DNA of 12,730 nucleotides from positions 1 through 12,730 of the forward strand of contig CAMOLA010000059.1 in the NCBI GenBank assembly GCA_946618265.1, in the 5' to 3' direction. The stretch is from an uncultured Eggerthellaceae bacterium. Its GTDB lineage: Bacteria; Actinomycetota; Coriobacteriia; Coriobacteriales; Eggerthellaceae. The notes under the pieces are model-generated. The model searched no databases. It saw nothing but the letters and a program-made list of their open reading frames with translations, and was not told the DNA's origin. This document shows positions 1 through 5,373 of this stretch, piece after piece (positions within the stretch are counted from its first letter, which is position 1; each line of letters begins with the position of its first letter). Both the position numbers and the translations under genes were made by a program.

Positions 1-1197
1 AACAACATCATTTGGCGTCGTTGCGTCGACATGAACGACCGTCAGCTGCGCAACGTGGTCGATGGCCTCGGCACTGCCGGTGACGGCGTGGCCCGCGAAG
101 ACGGCTTCGACATCACCGTCGCATCCGAGATCATGGCAGTCTTCTGCCTGGCCAGCGATCTCGACGACCTCAAGGCCCGCCTTGCTCGCATCATCGTGGC
201 TTACAGCCGCGACGGCAAGCCGGTCACCGCTGGCGACCTCAACGCTCAGGGCGCTATGACCGCACTGCTCAAGGACGCCATCAAGCCGAACCTGGTCCAG
301 ACGCTCGAGAACAACCCGGCGTTCGTGCATGGCGGCCCCTTCGCCAACATCGCCCATGGCTGCAACTCCGTCCAGGCAACGATGACCGCCATGAAGATGG
401 CCGACTACGTCGTGACCGAAGCTGGCTTCGGTGCTGACCTCGGTGCCGAGAAGTTCCTCGACATCAAGTGCCGCATGGCTGGCCTCAAGCCGTCCTGCGT
501 CGTCATCGTCGCGACCGTCCGCGCCCTCAAGCACAACGGCGGCGTCGCCAAGGCTGACCTCAACAACGAGAACCTCGAAGCCCTCGAGGCCGGTCTGCCC
601 AACCTGTTGCAGCACGTCTCCAACATCCAGGACGTCTACAAGCTCCCTGCAGTCGTTGCCATCAACGCTTTCCCGACCGACACCGAGGCCGAGCTCAAGC
701 TCGTCCAGGACAAGTGCGCAGAGCTCGGCGTCAACGCCGTGCTCGCCGAGCACTGGGCCAAGGGCGGCGAGGGTGCCGTGGCTCTGGCCGAGGAAGTCAT
801 CGCGCAGTGCGAGAAGGACAACGACTTCACCTTCAGCTACGACGTCGAGGACTCCATCGAGAAGAAGCTCAACGACATCGCCACCAAGATCTACCATGCT
901 GACGGCGTTGACTTCACGCCCAAGGCTCGCAAGCAGCTCGAGCAGCTCGAGGCCCTCGGTCTGGACAAGGTGCCCATCTGCGTCGCCAAGACCCAGTACT
1001 CCTTCACCGACGACCAGAGCAAGCTCGGTGCTCCGAAGGACTTCCGCATCACGGTCCGCAACCTCAAGATTTCGGCTGGCGCTGGCTTCATCGTTGCCCT
1101 CACCGGCGAGATCATGACCATGCCTGGTCTGCCCAAGCGTCCTGCCGCCGAGAAGATCGACGTCACCGCTGACGGCAAGATCGTTGGCTTGTTCTAA
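1..1197 (+). CDS. fhs: Formate--tetrahydrofolate ligase, 5'-truncated by window edge
   Basis: ATP-dependent ligation of formate to tetrahydrofolate, giving 10-formyl-THF; cytoplasmic, the entry step of the folate methyl branch. The reading frame is open from base 1, with ten codons ([10 protein letters not shown]) before the first visible Met at 31, so that Met is internal. 398 codons are visible against about 555 in the family, so roughly 155 N-terminal residues, including the nucleotide-binding P-loop, lie upstream. Family hallmarks seen: [14 protein letters not shown], the [14 protein letters not shown] block, [13 protein letters not shown], the ALKHNGGV block and the C-terminal [15 protein letters not shown] block. 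The protein ends normally in GKIVGLF. It is followed after 170 bases by fchA and then folD, the next two enzymes of the same route. The family is not in doubt; only the N-terminus is unseen. Confidence 0.97.
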   Translation, partial: NNIIWRRCVDMNDRQLRNVVDGLGTAGDGVAREDGFDITVASEIMAVFCLASDLDDLKARLARIIVAYSRDGKPVTAGDLNAQGAMTALLKDAIKPNLVQTLENNPAFVHGGPFANIAHGCNSVQATMTAMKMADYVVTEAGFGADLGAEKFLDIKCRMAGLKPSCVVIVATVRALKHNGGVAKADLNNENLEALEAGLPNLLQHVSNIQDVYKLPAVVAINAFPTDTEAELKLVQDKCAELGVNAVLAEHWAKGGEGAVALAEEVIAQCEKDNDFTFSYDVEDSIEKKLNDIATKIYHADGVDFTPKARKQLEQLEALGLDKVPICVAKTQYSFTDDQSKLGAPKDFRITVRNLKISAGAGFIVALTGEIMTMPGLPKRPAAEKIDVTADGKIVGLF

Positions 1198-1198
1198 T

Positions 1199-1230
1199 TG
1201 ATTGCGCCGTTCTGACGAACGTCGCAATTG
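1199..1230 (+). terminator. Hairpin just after fhs stop (possible terminator, no U-tract)
   Basis: ATTGCG (1201-1206) pairs with CGCAAT (1223-1228), and GTTC (1209-1212) pairs with GAAC (1217-1220) around a TGAC loop. The stem begins one base after the stop codon. No T-run follows, so it may be a U-less terminator or a 3'-end stabiliser. The remaining bases up to 1305 show nothing I can name. Confidence 0.35.
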
Positions 1231-1305
1231 CCGACGCTGCGGCCGATTATTGCGGCACATCTTGTCTGCAAAGCGTCGTTTCGGTAGCTGCAGCTGAGTG
1301 ATCGT

Positions 1306-1346
1306 GGGGCGATTGAGAGATATTCCAAATGTCTTTCAATCGCCCC
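1306..1346 (+). promoter_or_regulatory. 15-bp hairpin directly upstream of the fchA ribosome-binding site
   Basis: GGGGCGATTGAGAGA (1306-1320) pairs with TCTTTCAATCGCCCC (1332-1346): 14 Watson-Crick pairs plus one G-U in RNA, with an 11-nt loop. Only TTTA follows, and the fchA Shine-Dalgarno AAGGAG starts at 1357, ten bases downstream. It could be a terminator for fhs, an attenuator, or an RNA-processing or stability element that sets the fhs:fchA ratio. The structure is seen directly; the role is inference. Confidence 0.55.
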
Positions 1347-1367
1347 TTTAAAAAGCAAGGAGTATCA

Positions 1368-1991
1368 ATGGCAGAGAAATTGATGGAGAAGAGCTGCATC
1401 GAGTTCGCCGATGCGCTGGCCGCCAAGATCAGCGTTCCGGGCGGCGGCGGTGCGGCTGCTTACGTTGGCGCGCTCGGCGTTGCACTCGGCAACATGACCG
1501 CCAACTTCACCACCGGCAAGAAGAAGTACGCCGAATACGAAGAGGACATCCAGCGCATCATCGCCGAAGGCGACGTCATCCGCGCCAAGCTCATCGACCT
1601 CGTGTTCGACGACGCCGAAGCATTCGAGCCGCTTTCCAAGGCATACGGCATCCCCAAAGAAGATCCGACGCGCGACCAGGTGCTCGAAGAGGCCACGATC
1701 AACGCGCTGGCCGCTCCGATGGAAATGATGCGCCAGATCGCCAAGGCCATCGAGCTGCTGGAAGAGCTCGAGGTCAAGGGCTCCAAGATGCTCATCAGTG
1801 ACGTTGCATGCGGTGCCGTCATGAGCGCCGCAGCCATGCGCGCCGCAGCCCTCAACGTGTTCATCAACACCAAGAGCTTGCAGGACCGCGACCTCGCCGC
1901 CAAGCTCGAAGCCGAAGCCGACGAGCTTCTGGCCTTCGTGCCGCGCGCCAAGTCCGTGGCCGACAACATCACCGACTACATCCGCGGCTAA
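1368..1991 (+). CDS. fchA: Methenyltetrahydrofolate cyclohydrolase (FTCD C-terminal/cyclodeaminase family)
   Basis: Interconverts 10-formyl-THF and 5,10-methenyl-THF, the step between Fhs and FolD; cytoplasmic. 207 residues, the usual size for stand-alone FchA. The start at 1368 is chosen because AAGGAG (1357-1362) lies five bases upstream; an in-frame extension to 1329 would run through the preceding hairpin. Family features: the N-terminal SVPGGGGAAAYVGALG glycine-rich motif (residues 22-37) followed by GNMTANFTTGKK, the DDAEAF segment (81-86), an all-helical body, and a SDVACGAVMSAAAMRAAALNV helix block near residues 144-164. Formiminotransferase-cyclodeaminases share this domain, but the lone domain between fhs and folD points to the cyclohydrolase role. 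FolD next door lacks cyclohydrolase residues, so this is probably the main cyclohydrolase here. Confidence 0.93.
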   Translation: MAEKLMEKSCIEFADALAAKISVPGGGGAAAYVGALGVALGNMTANFTTGKKKYAEYEEDIQRIIAEGDVIRAKLIDLVFDDAEAFEPLSKAYGIPKEDPTRDQVLEEATINALAAPMEMMRQIAKAIELLEELEVKGSKMLISDVACGAVMSAAAMRAAALNVFINTKSLQDRDLAAKLEAEADELLAFVPRAKSVADNITDYIRG

Positions 1992-2035
1992 TTCAAGCGC
2001 TGGCGACGAGGTGTCATCGTCTTGAGTATGGCGCA

Positions 2036-2202
2036 GCCTCGCCCCTGGGGCTCGCCCCAGGCTTTCGGAGGCTGCGACGAGTGAAAACGGAGCGGGAGCG
2101 AGGACTGTTTGCGGCGGCGATGCCGCCGAGTTCCGCAGCTGCTCTGCTGGACTGAGGAGCCGTTAGCCTCCGCCAGCCCGGGGCGAGCCCCAGGGTCGAG
2201 GC
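2036..2202. repeat. Inverted pair of 38-nt hairpin-forming repeats between fchA and folD
   Basis: Bases 2036-2073 match the reverse complement of 2165-2202 at 34 of 38 positions with no gaps. Each arm is itself a hairpin: in arm one CCTGGGG (2044-2050) pairs with CCCCAGG (2055-2061) around CTCG, and CGCAGCCTC (2032-2040) pairs with GAGGCTGCG (2068-2076). Between the arms, CGGCGGC (2112-2118) pairs with GCCGCCG (2122-2128). The layout of two inverted arms around a short non-coding core resembles REP/BIME elements or a small MITE. No transposase is present and I could not test copy number. It fills most of the 247-base fchA-folD gap. Confidence 0.7.
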
Positions 2203-2238
2203 GGTGGGATGGAGCAGTATTAACGAAAGGAAGTTCAC

Positions 2239-3093
2239 ATGGCAGAAATCTTGAAAGGCAAGCCTGTTGCCGATGCTATGAACGAAGAGCTTGCGCCCCG
2301 TATCGAGGCATGCAAAGCCGCCGGTGTCACCCCGACGCTGGCCATCGTGCGCGTGGGCGAGCGCGACGACGACCTGTCCTACGAGCGCGGTGCCACGAAG
2401 CGCTGCGAGACGCTGGGCCTGGGCCTGAAGAAGTTCGTGCTCGCGGCCGACTGCACGCAGGAAGAGCTCATGGCCGCCATCAACGAGGTCAACACCGACC
2501 CCAACATCCATGGCTGCCTGATGTTCCGTCCGCTGCCGAAGCACCTGGACGAGGTTGCCGCATGCGCAGCGCTCGATCCCGCCAAGGATGCCGACGGCAT
2601 CACCCAAGGTTCGCTCTACGGCGTGTTCGCCAACCAGCCGGTCGGCTTCCCGCCGTGCACGGCCGATGCCTGCATGCAGGTGCTCAAGCACTACGGCTAT
2701 GAGCTTTCCGGCGCCAACGTCACGGTTCTCGGCCGTTCGTTGGTCATCGGCAAGCCCGTGTCCATGATGCTCCAGGCTGCCAACGCAACCGTCACCATGT
2801 GCCACACGCGCACCAAGGAACTCGCGGCCAAGTGCGCCGCCGCAGACATCCTGGTCGTTGCCGTCGGCCGTGCCCGTACCGTGGGCGCCGATGCCGTGCG
2901 CGAAGGCCAAGTGGTCATCGACGTGGGCATCAACTGGGATGAGGAAGCGCAGAAGCTGTGCGGCGACGTCGATTTCGACGCTGCCGAGCCCATCGTTGCG
3001 GCCATCACGCCCGTTCCCGGTGGCGTGGGCAGCGTGACCACGGCTATTCTCGCCAGCCATGTCGTCGAGGCTGCCGAGCGCACCTTGGCGTAA
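2239..3093 (+). CDS. folD: Methylenetetrahydrofolate dehydrogenase, FolD family, probably dehydrogenase-only
   Basis: NAD(P)-dependent interconversion of 5,10-methenyl-THF and 5,10-methylene-THF; cytoplasmic. 284 residues, the family's normal length. AGGAAG (2228-2233) sits five bases before the ATG. Family marks: N-terminal LKGKPVAD, HGCLM (91-95), KDADGI (116-121), the cofactor-binding VLGRSLVIGKP block (163-172), TVTMCHTRTKEL, VIDVGIN (226-232), and C-terminal AITPVPGGVGSVT. Oddity: bifunctional FolDs have a YxxxK motif and a Q in the LVQLP motif. Here Y48 is followed at +4 by A52, and the Gln position is F96 (LMFRPLP); only the Asp (D119) remains. From studies of the human and bacterial enzymes this predicts loss of cyclohydrolase but retention of dehydrogenase activity, matching fchA immediately upstream. 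NAD versus NADP preference cannot be read with confidence. Confidence 0.95.
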   Translation: MAEILKGKPVADAMNEELAPRIEACKAAGVTPTLAIVRVGERDDDLSYERGATKRCETLGLGLKKFVLAADCTQEELMAAINEVNTDPNIHGCLMFRPLPKHLDEVAACAALDPAKDADGITQGSLYGVFANQPVGFPPCTADACMQVLKHYGYELSGANVTVLGRSLVIGKPVSMMLQAANATVTMCHTRTKELAAKCAAADILVVAVGRARTVGADAVREGQVVIDVGINWDEEAQKLCGDVDFDAAEPIVAAITPVPGGVGSVTTAILASHVVEAAERTLA

Positions 3094-3109
3094 CCGCATA
3101 ACGTGTAAC

Positions 3110-3141
3110 GCGGGCCGGAGGGCGCATATTCTCCGGCCCGC
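3110..3141 (+). terminator. Strong 11-bp hairpin downstream of folD (probable terminator)
   Basis: GCGGGCCGGAG (3110-3120) pairs perfectly with CTCCGGCCCGC (3131-3141) around a 10-nt loop, 16 bases after the folD stop. There is no T-tract, as is common for hairpin terminators in G+C-rich actinobacteria. It probably separates folD from folE. Confidence 0.6.
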
Positions 3142-3204
3142 CAAGGCGACGGCTGATATGCGGGGCCGTTAGCATACCGTCGTCAGGAGCGTCATTTACC
3201 CACC

Positions 3205-3238
3205 TCGCATAACGTTTGCGAGACATTGGGGTTACAAT
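3205..3238 (+). promoter_or_regulatory. Candidate folE promoter with operator-like dyad over the -35 position
   Basis: TACAAT (3233-3238) is a plausible -10, placing transcription start about 35 bases before the folE ATG. A 17-base spacer puts the -35 hexamer at 3210-3215, where the sequence is a poor TAACGT. That position lies inside a dyad, TCGCATAACGTTTGCGA (3205-3221), with arms TCGCA and TGCGA around AACGTT. A poor -35 under a dyad suggests a regulated promoter. Part of the dyad, CGCATAACGT, recurs at 3095-3104. Inference only. Confidence 0.35.
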
Positions 3239-3255
3239 GGCTGCAGTGGGCAGCC
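3239..3255 (+). other. Short hairpin in the folE leader
   Basis: GGCTGC (3239-3244) pairs with GCAGCC (3250-3255) around AGTGG, between the candidate -10 and the folE ribosome-binding site (GAGAGAGG, 3265-3272). It may affect folE translation; the stem is short enough to be chance. Confidence 0.3.
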
Positions 3256-3279
3256 GCCTGTTGGGAGAGAGGTCGAACA

Positions 3280-3864
3280 ATGCCGGATGTCGAATACAAC
3301 GAGCTTGATATGCCTCGCGCAGAGGCTGCAATTCGAGAATTCTTGTACGCGATAGGCGAGAATCCCGAACGCGAGGGCCTGTTGGAGACGCCATCGCGCG
3401 TTGCGCGCGCATGCGCCGAGGTATTTGCGGGCTTGCACGAGGACCCGTCAACCCATCTGCTCAAGCAATTCCACGAGGCGGATCACGAGGAAATGGTCAT
3501 CGTCAAGGACATCCCGTTCACCTCGATGTGCGAGCATCATCTGCTGCCCTTCACCGGTCGAGCCCATGTTGCCTACATTCCCCGCAAGGGCCGTATCACC
3601 GGCTTGTCCAAGCTTGCTCGCTGCGTCGAGGGCTATGCCCGCAGGCCGCAAGTTCAGGAGCGTCTGACCTCGCAGGTTGCCGATGCTGTCATGAAATCGC
3701 TCGATCCGCTCGGCGTCATCGTGGTCGTCGAGGCCGAGCATATGTGCATGACGGCGCGCGGTATCAAGAAACCCGGATCGTCGACGGTCACGAGCGCCGT
3801 GCGTGGATCGTTTAAGGAAGACGAGAAAACGCGCGCCGAGGCGCTCTCGCTGTTCAAGGCATGA
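3280..3864 (+). CDS. folE: GTP cyclohydrolase I
   Basis: Converts GTP to 7,8-dihydroneopterin triphosphate, the first step of folate/pterin synthesis; a zinc enzyme of the tunnelling fold, cytoplasmic, normally a homodecamer. 194 residues, typical of the short bacterial form. The ATG at 3280 is preceded by GAGAGAGG (3265-3272); the longer frame from 3226 is unlikely because it would cover the leader and candidate promoter. Zinc ligands are all present: C84 and H87 in [10 protein letters not shown] and C155 in EHMCMTARG. Other family marks are ETPSRVA (36-42), the [16 protein letters not shown] block (93-114), RPQVQERLT (122-130) and [11 protein letters not shown] (166-176). It sits next to the folate-using fhs-fchA-folD set, supplying the cofactor those enzymes need. 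It appears to have its own promoter after the folD hairpin. Confidence 0.97.
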   Translation: MPDVEYNELDMPRAEAAIREFLYAIGENPEREGLLETPSRVARACAEVFAGLHEDPSTHLLKQFHEADHEEMVIVKDIPFTSMCEHHLLPFTGRAHVAYIPRKGRITGLSKLARCVEGYARRPQVQERLTSQVADAVMKSLDPLGVIVVVEAEHMCMTARGIKKPGSSTVTSAVRGSFKEDEKTRAEALSLFKA

Positions 3865-3926
3865 AGCTTCGAGGCGCTACTCTACGAGGCTATCGAATCG
3901 GATAATCGATAACGGCGAACGCGCGA

Positions 3927-3949
3927 CTCGTGGGGTTTACGAGCATGGT
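3927..3949 (+). terminator. Weak hairpin downstream of folE
   Basis: CTCGT (3927-3931) pairs with ACGAG (3939-3943) around GGGGTTT, followed by CATGGTTTT. It could serve as a weak folE terminator, but the stem is only 5 bp. Confidence 0.25.
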
Positions 3950-4036
3950 TTTATCCAATCGGTTCATATCTTTGCCCATTGTCAACCAATAAGGTCAGTT
4001 TGGTTTCGCATGAGCGGCCAATGGCCTTTTTGCGTG

Positions 4037-4063
4037 GCGGCAAACGAAGAATGCGTTTGCCGC
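4037..4063 (+). promoter_or_regulatory. Perfect 10-bp hairpin upstream of focA
   Basis: GCGGCAAACG (4037-4046) pairs perfectly with CGTTTGCCGC (4054-4063) around a 7-nt loop. It ends 13 bases before the focA Shine-Dalgarno AGGAGG (4077-4082). A smaller GGCC-AAT-GGCC hairpin followed by TTTTT (4016-4031) precedes it and may be a weak terminator. The large hairpin could be an operator or a leader structure controlling focA, or the end of the folE transcript. The structure is seen; the function is inferred. Confidence 0.5.
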
Positions 4064-4086
4064 GGCAAGTTAATTTAGGAGGAAAA

Positions 4087-4953
4087 ATGTCAGAAATTAC
4101 ATCGGAGGAGATTGCGGCGACCAAGCCTGATTGCCGCGGTGGCGCCGCCGTCCTCACGCAGGCCATGAACGTCGCCATCGGCAAGGCCAAGCTGCCGTCA
4201 GGGCGTGCGTTCGTGCTCGGCATCATGGCGGGCATGCTCATCGCGACGGGTGCCACGTTCATGCTGCTCACCAAGGGCGATACGACGCTGAGCTTCGCAC
4301 CTTCGCAGGTGCTCGGCGGCGTGGCGTTCTCGTTGGGCCTGCTGTGCGTCATCGTTGCGGGCGCCGAGCTGTTCACGGGTAACTGCCTGATGGTCTGCGC
4401 TGCGGCCGACGGCAAGATCAGCTGGGCTGACGTGCTGAAGAACTGGGTTGTCGTCTATGTTGGCAATCTCGTCGGGTCGCTCATCATCGTCGCCATCCTC
4501 ATCGGCGGCAATTTCGCCGGCATGAACGGCGGGGCCGTGGGCAACGCCATGATCAACGTCGCGTACTCCAAGATCTCGCTCGCGCCGGGCGTCATCTTCT
4601 TCCGCGGCATCATGTGCAACTGGCTCGTCTGCCTGGCCGTGTGGATGGGCTTTGCGGGCCGCACGGTCATCGACAAGGTGTTCACGTCCATGTTCCCGGT
4701 CATCGCGTTCGTTGCCTGTGGTTTCGAGCACTGCGTGGCCAACATGTTCTTCCTGCCCATGGGTATTGCCGCGTTCAGCACGTACGGCTATGTGGGCGAC
4801 ATCGATCCCGCGAAGCTCGAGGCGTTCACCAACGCGCTCAACGCCGGCGGGGCGGCGTACAACATCGGTCTTGCCACGCTGGGCAACATAGTGGGCGGCG
4901 CAATCATGGTCGGCATCGTCTACTGGCTGTCCTACCGTAAGAAGGAAGCGTAA
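4087..4953 (+). CDS. focA: Formate/nitrite transporter (FNT) family channel, probably formate
   Basis: Inner-membrane pentameric channel moving formate or a related small anion. 288 residues, family-typical, with six hydrophobic segments (about 40-62, 76-96, 118-141, 166-188, 200-229 and 258-281) and a charged C-terminal YRKKEA. The start at 4087 follows AGGAGG by four bases; an in-frame start at 3979 would run through the leader hairpins. FNT marks: AGAELFTGNCL (91-101), FRGIMCNWLVC (172-182) and GFEHCVANMFFLP (212-224). T97 and H215 match the gating Thr91 and His209 of E. coli FocA, both six positions on. FNT proteins also include nitrite (NirC) and hydrosulfide channels. The formate assignment rests on the neighbouring fhs-fchA-folD genes and on the absence of nitrite or sulfite genes. 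Confidence 0.92.
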   Translation: MSEITSEEIAATKPDCRGGAAVLTQAMNVAIGKAKLPSGRAFVLGIMAGMLIATGATFMLLTKGDTTLSFAPSQVLGGVAFSLGLLCVIVAGAELFTGNCLMVCAAADGKISWADVLKNWVVVYVGNLVGSLIIVAILIGGNFAGMNGGAVGNAMINVAYSKISLAPGVIFFRGIMCNWLVCLAVWMGFAGRTVIDKVFTSMFPVIAFVACGFEHCVANMFFLPMGIAAFSTYGYVGDIDPAKLEAFTNALNAGGAAYNIGLATLGNIVGGAIMVGIVYWLSYRKKEA

Positions 4954-4964
4954 TCGATTCGATG

Positions 4965-5011
4965 GATTCGGGCGGTCCTCGGTATCGGCGGATGCCGAGG
5001 ACGCGCGAATC
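4965..5011 (+). terminator. Hairpin downstream of focA (probable terminator)
   Basis: Outer arms GATTCG (4965-4970) and CGAATC (5006-5011) and inner arms GTCCTCGG (4975-4982) and CCGAGGAC (4995-5002) form a long stem with a 12-nt loop, starting 11 bases after the focA stop. There is no T-tract. Confidence 0.55.
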
Positions 5012-5070
5012 GTTCCACTGAAGGAGGTGCGTCGCGAACGAGCGCGGATGCATTGAAATCGGAGGAATGT

Positions 5071-5140
5071 TCGGATAGGGCGTAAAGCCGAGTGGCAGCT
5101 CGACTTAACGCCGCAGTCTATCCGAGGCTTCGAAAAGCCT
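5071..5140 (+). ncRNA. Candidate structured RNA: long irregular hairpin plus short hairpin
   Basis: TCGGATAG (5071-5078) pairs with CTATCCGA (5118-5125), then GGCGT (5079-5083) with ACGCC (5108-5112), leaving a 5-nt bulge GCAGT on the 3' side. The stem continues as AAG/CTT (5085-5087/5104-5106) and CGAGT/GCTCG (5089-5093/5098-5102) with single mismatches and a GGCA loop. That is 21 pairs in 55 nt, one of them G-U. AGGCTT-CGAA-AAGCCT (5125-5140) follows. The bulged, irregular stem looks more like a folded RNA than a simple terminator, but I could not match it to a named riboswitch. It may instead be part of focA transcript termination. Confidence 0.4.
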
Positions 5141-5210
5141 GTTGCGAATAACAACATGAAGACGAGATGGCGCCATTGCGTCGGCGTCGTTGCGTTCGCG
5201 CCCCCCATGT

Positions 5211-5282
5211 GCAAATTGAAGTATATAGCATTATGTAATAGCAATAGTAGGAATTAATACACTTGTCATTATCGAATACTTG
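5211..5282 (+). promoter_or_regulatory. AT-rich island upstream of the hydrogenase operon (putative promoter/operator region)
   Basis: Only 20 of 72 bases are G or C, against clearly G+C-rich coding DNA on both sides. It contains -35-like hexamers (TTGAAG at 5216, TTGTCA at 5263, TTGACG at 5280), a dyad ATTA-TG-TAAT (5230-5239) and a repeated ATAGCA (5225 and 5238). No -35/-10 pair has good spacing, so I cannot name the promoter. The position, 90-160 bases before the first hydrogenase gene, makes it the best place to expect operon control. Confidence 0.4.
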
Positions 5283-5373
5283 ACGGGTTGCCGGTGATCC
5301 GGGTGCGCGTTCCGTGGAATCGTGCGCAAAAGCGAGATTGCCTCGGTGCCCAGGGTATAGAGAGAGGGAAGTA

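Larger units (their letters stand above)
4954..5373. other. 420-base non-coding gap with hairpins and an AT-rich island
   Basis: No supported gene lies here. From left to right it holds the focA hairpin (4965-5011), two Shine-Dalgarno-like runs (AAGGAGG at 5021-5027 and GGAGGA at 5061-5066) with no usable reading frame behind them, a 55-nt irregular hairpin (5071-5125), a small hairpin (5125-5140), an AT-rich stretch (5211-5282), and a G+C-rich leader to the hydrogenase operon whose ribosome-binding site is AGAGAGGGA (5361-5369). A 33-codon frame at 5156-5257 lacks a ribosome-binding site and is not called. Confidence 0.7.

Noticed and set aside
2014..3144. 376-codon minus-strand frame covering folD and the inverted repeat
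   Set aside because: Antisense of folD; the part outside it only translates the repeat arms.
3979..4086. N-terminal extension of the focA frame to an upstream ATG
   Set aside because: It would translate the leader hairpins; the ATG at 4087 has an ideal AGGAGG and gives the normal FNT length.
5071..5140. Identification as a THF, ZTP or c-di-GMP-I riboswitch
   Set aside because: Only short fragments resemble those consensus sequences; the required conserved loops and junctions are not present.
5156..5257. 33-codon + strand frame in the gap before the hydrogenase operon
   Set aside because: No ribosome-binding site, no recognisable sequence, and it runs into the AT-rich island.
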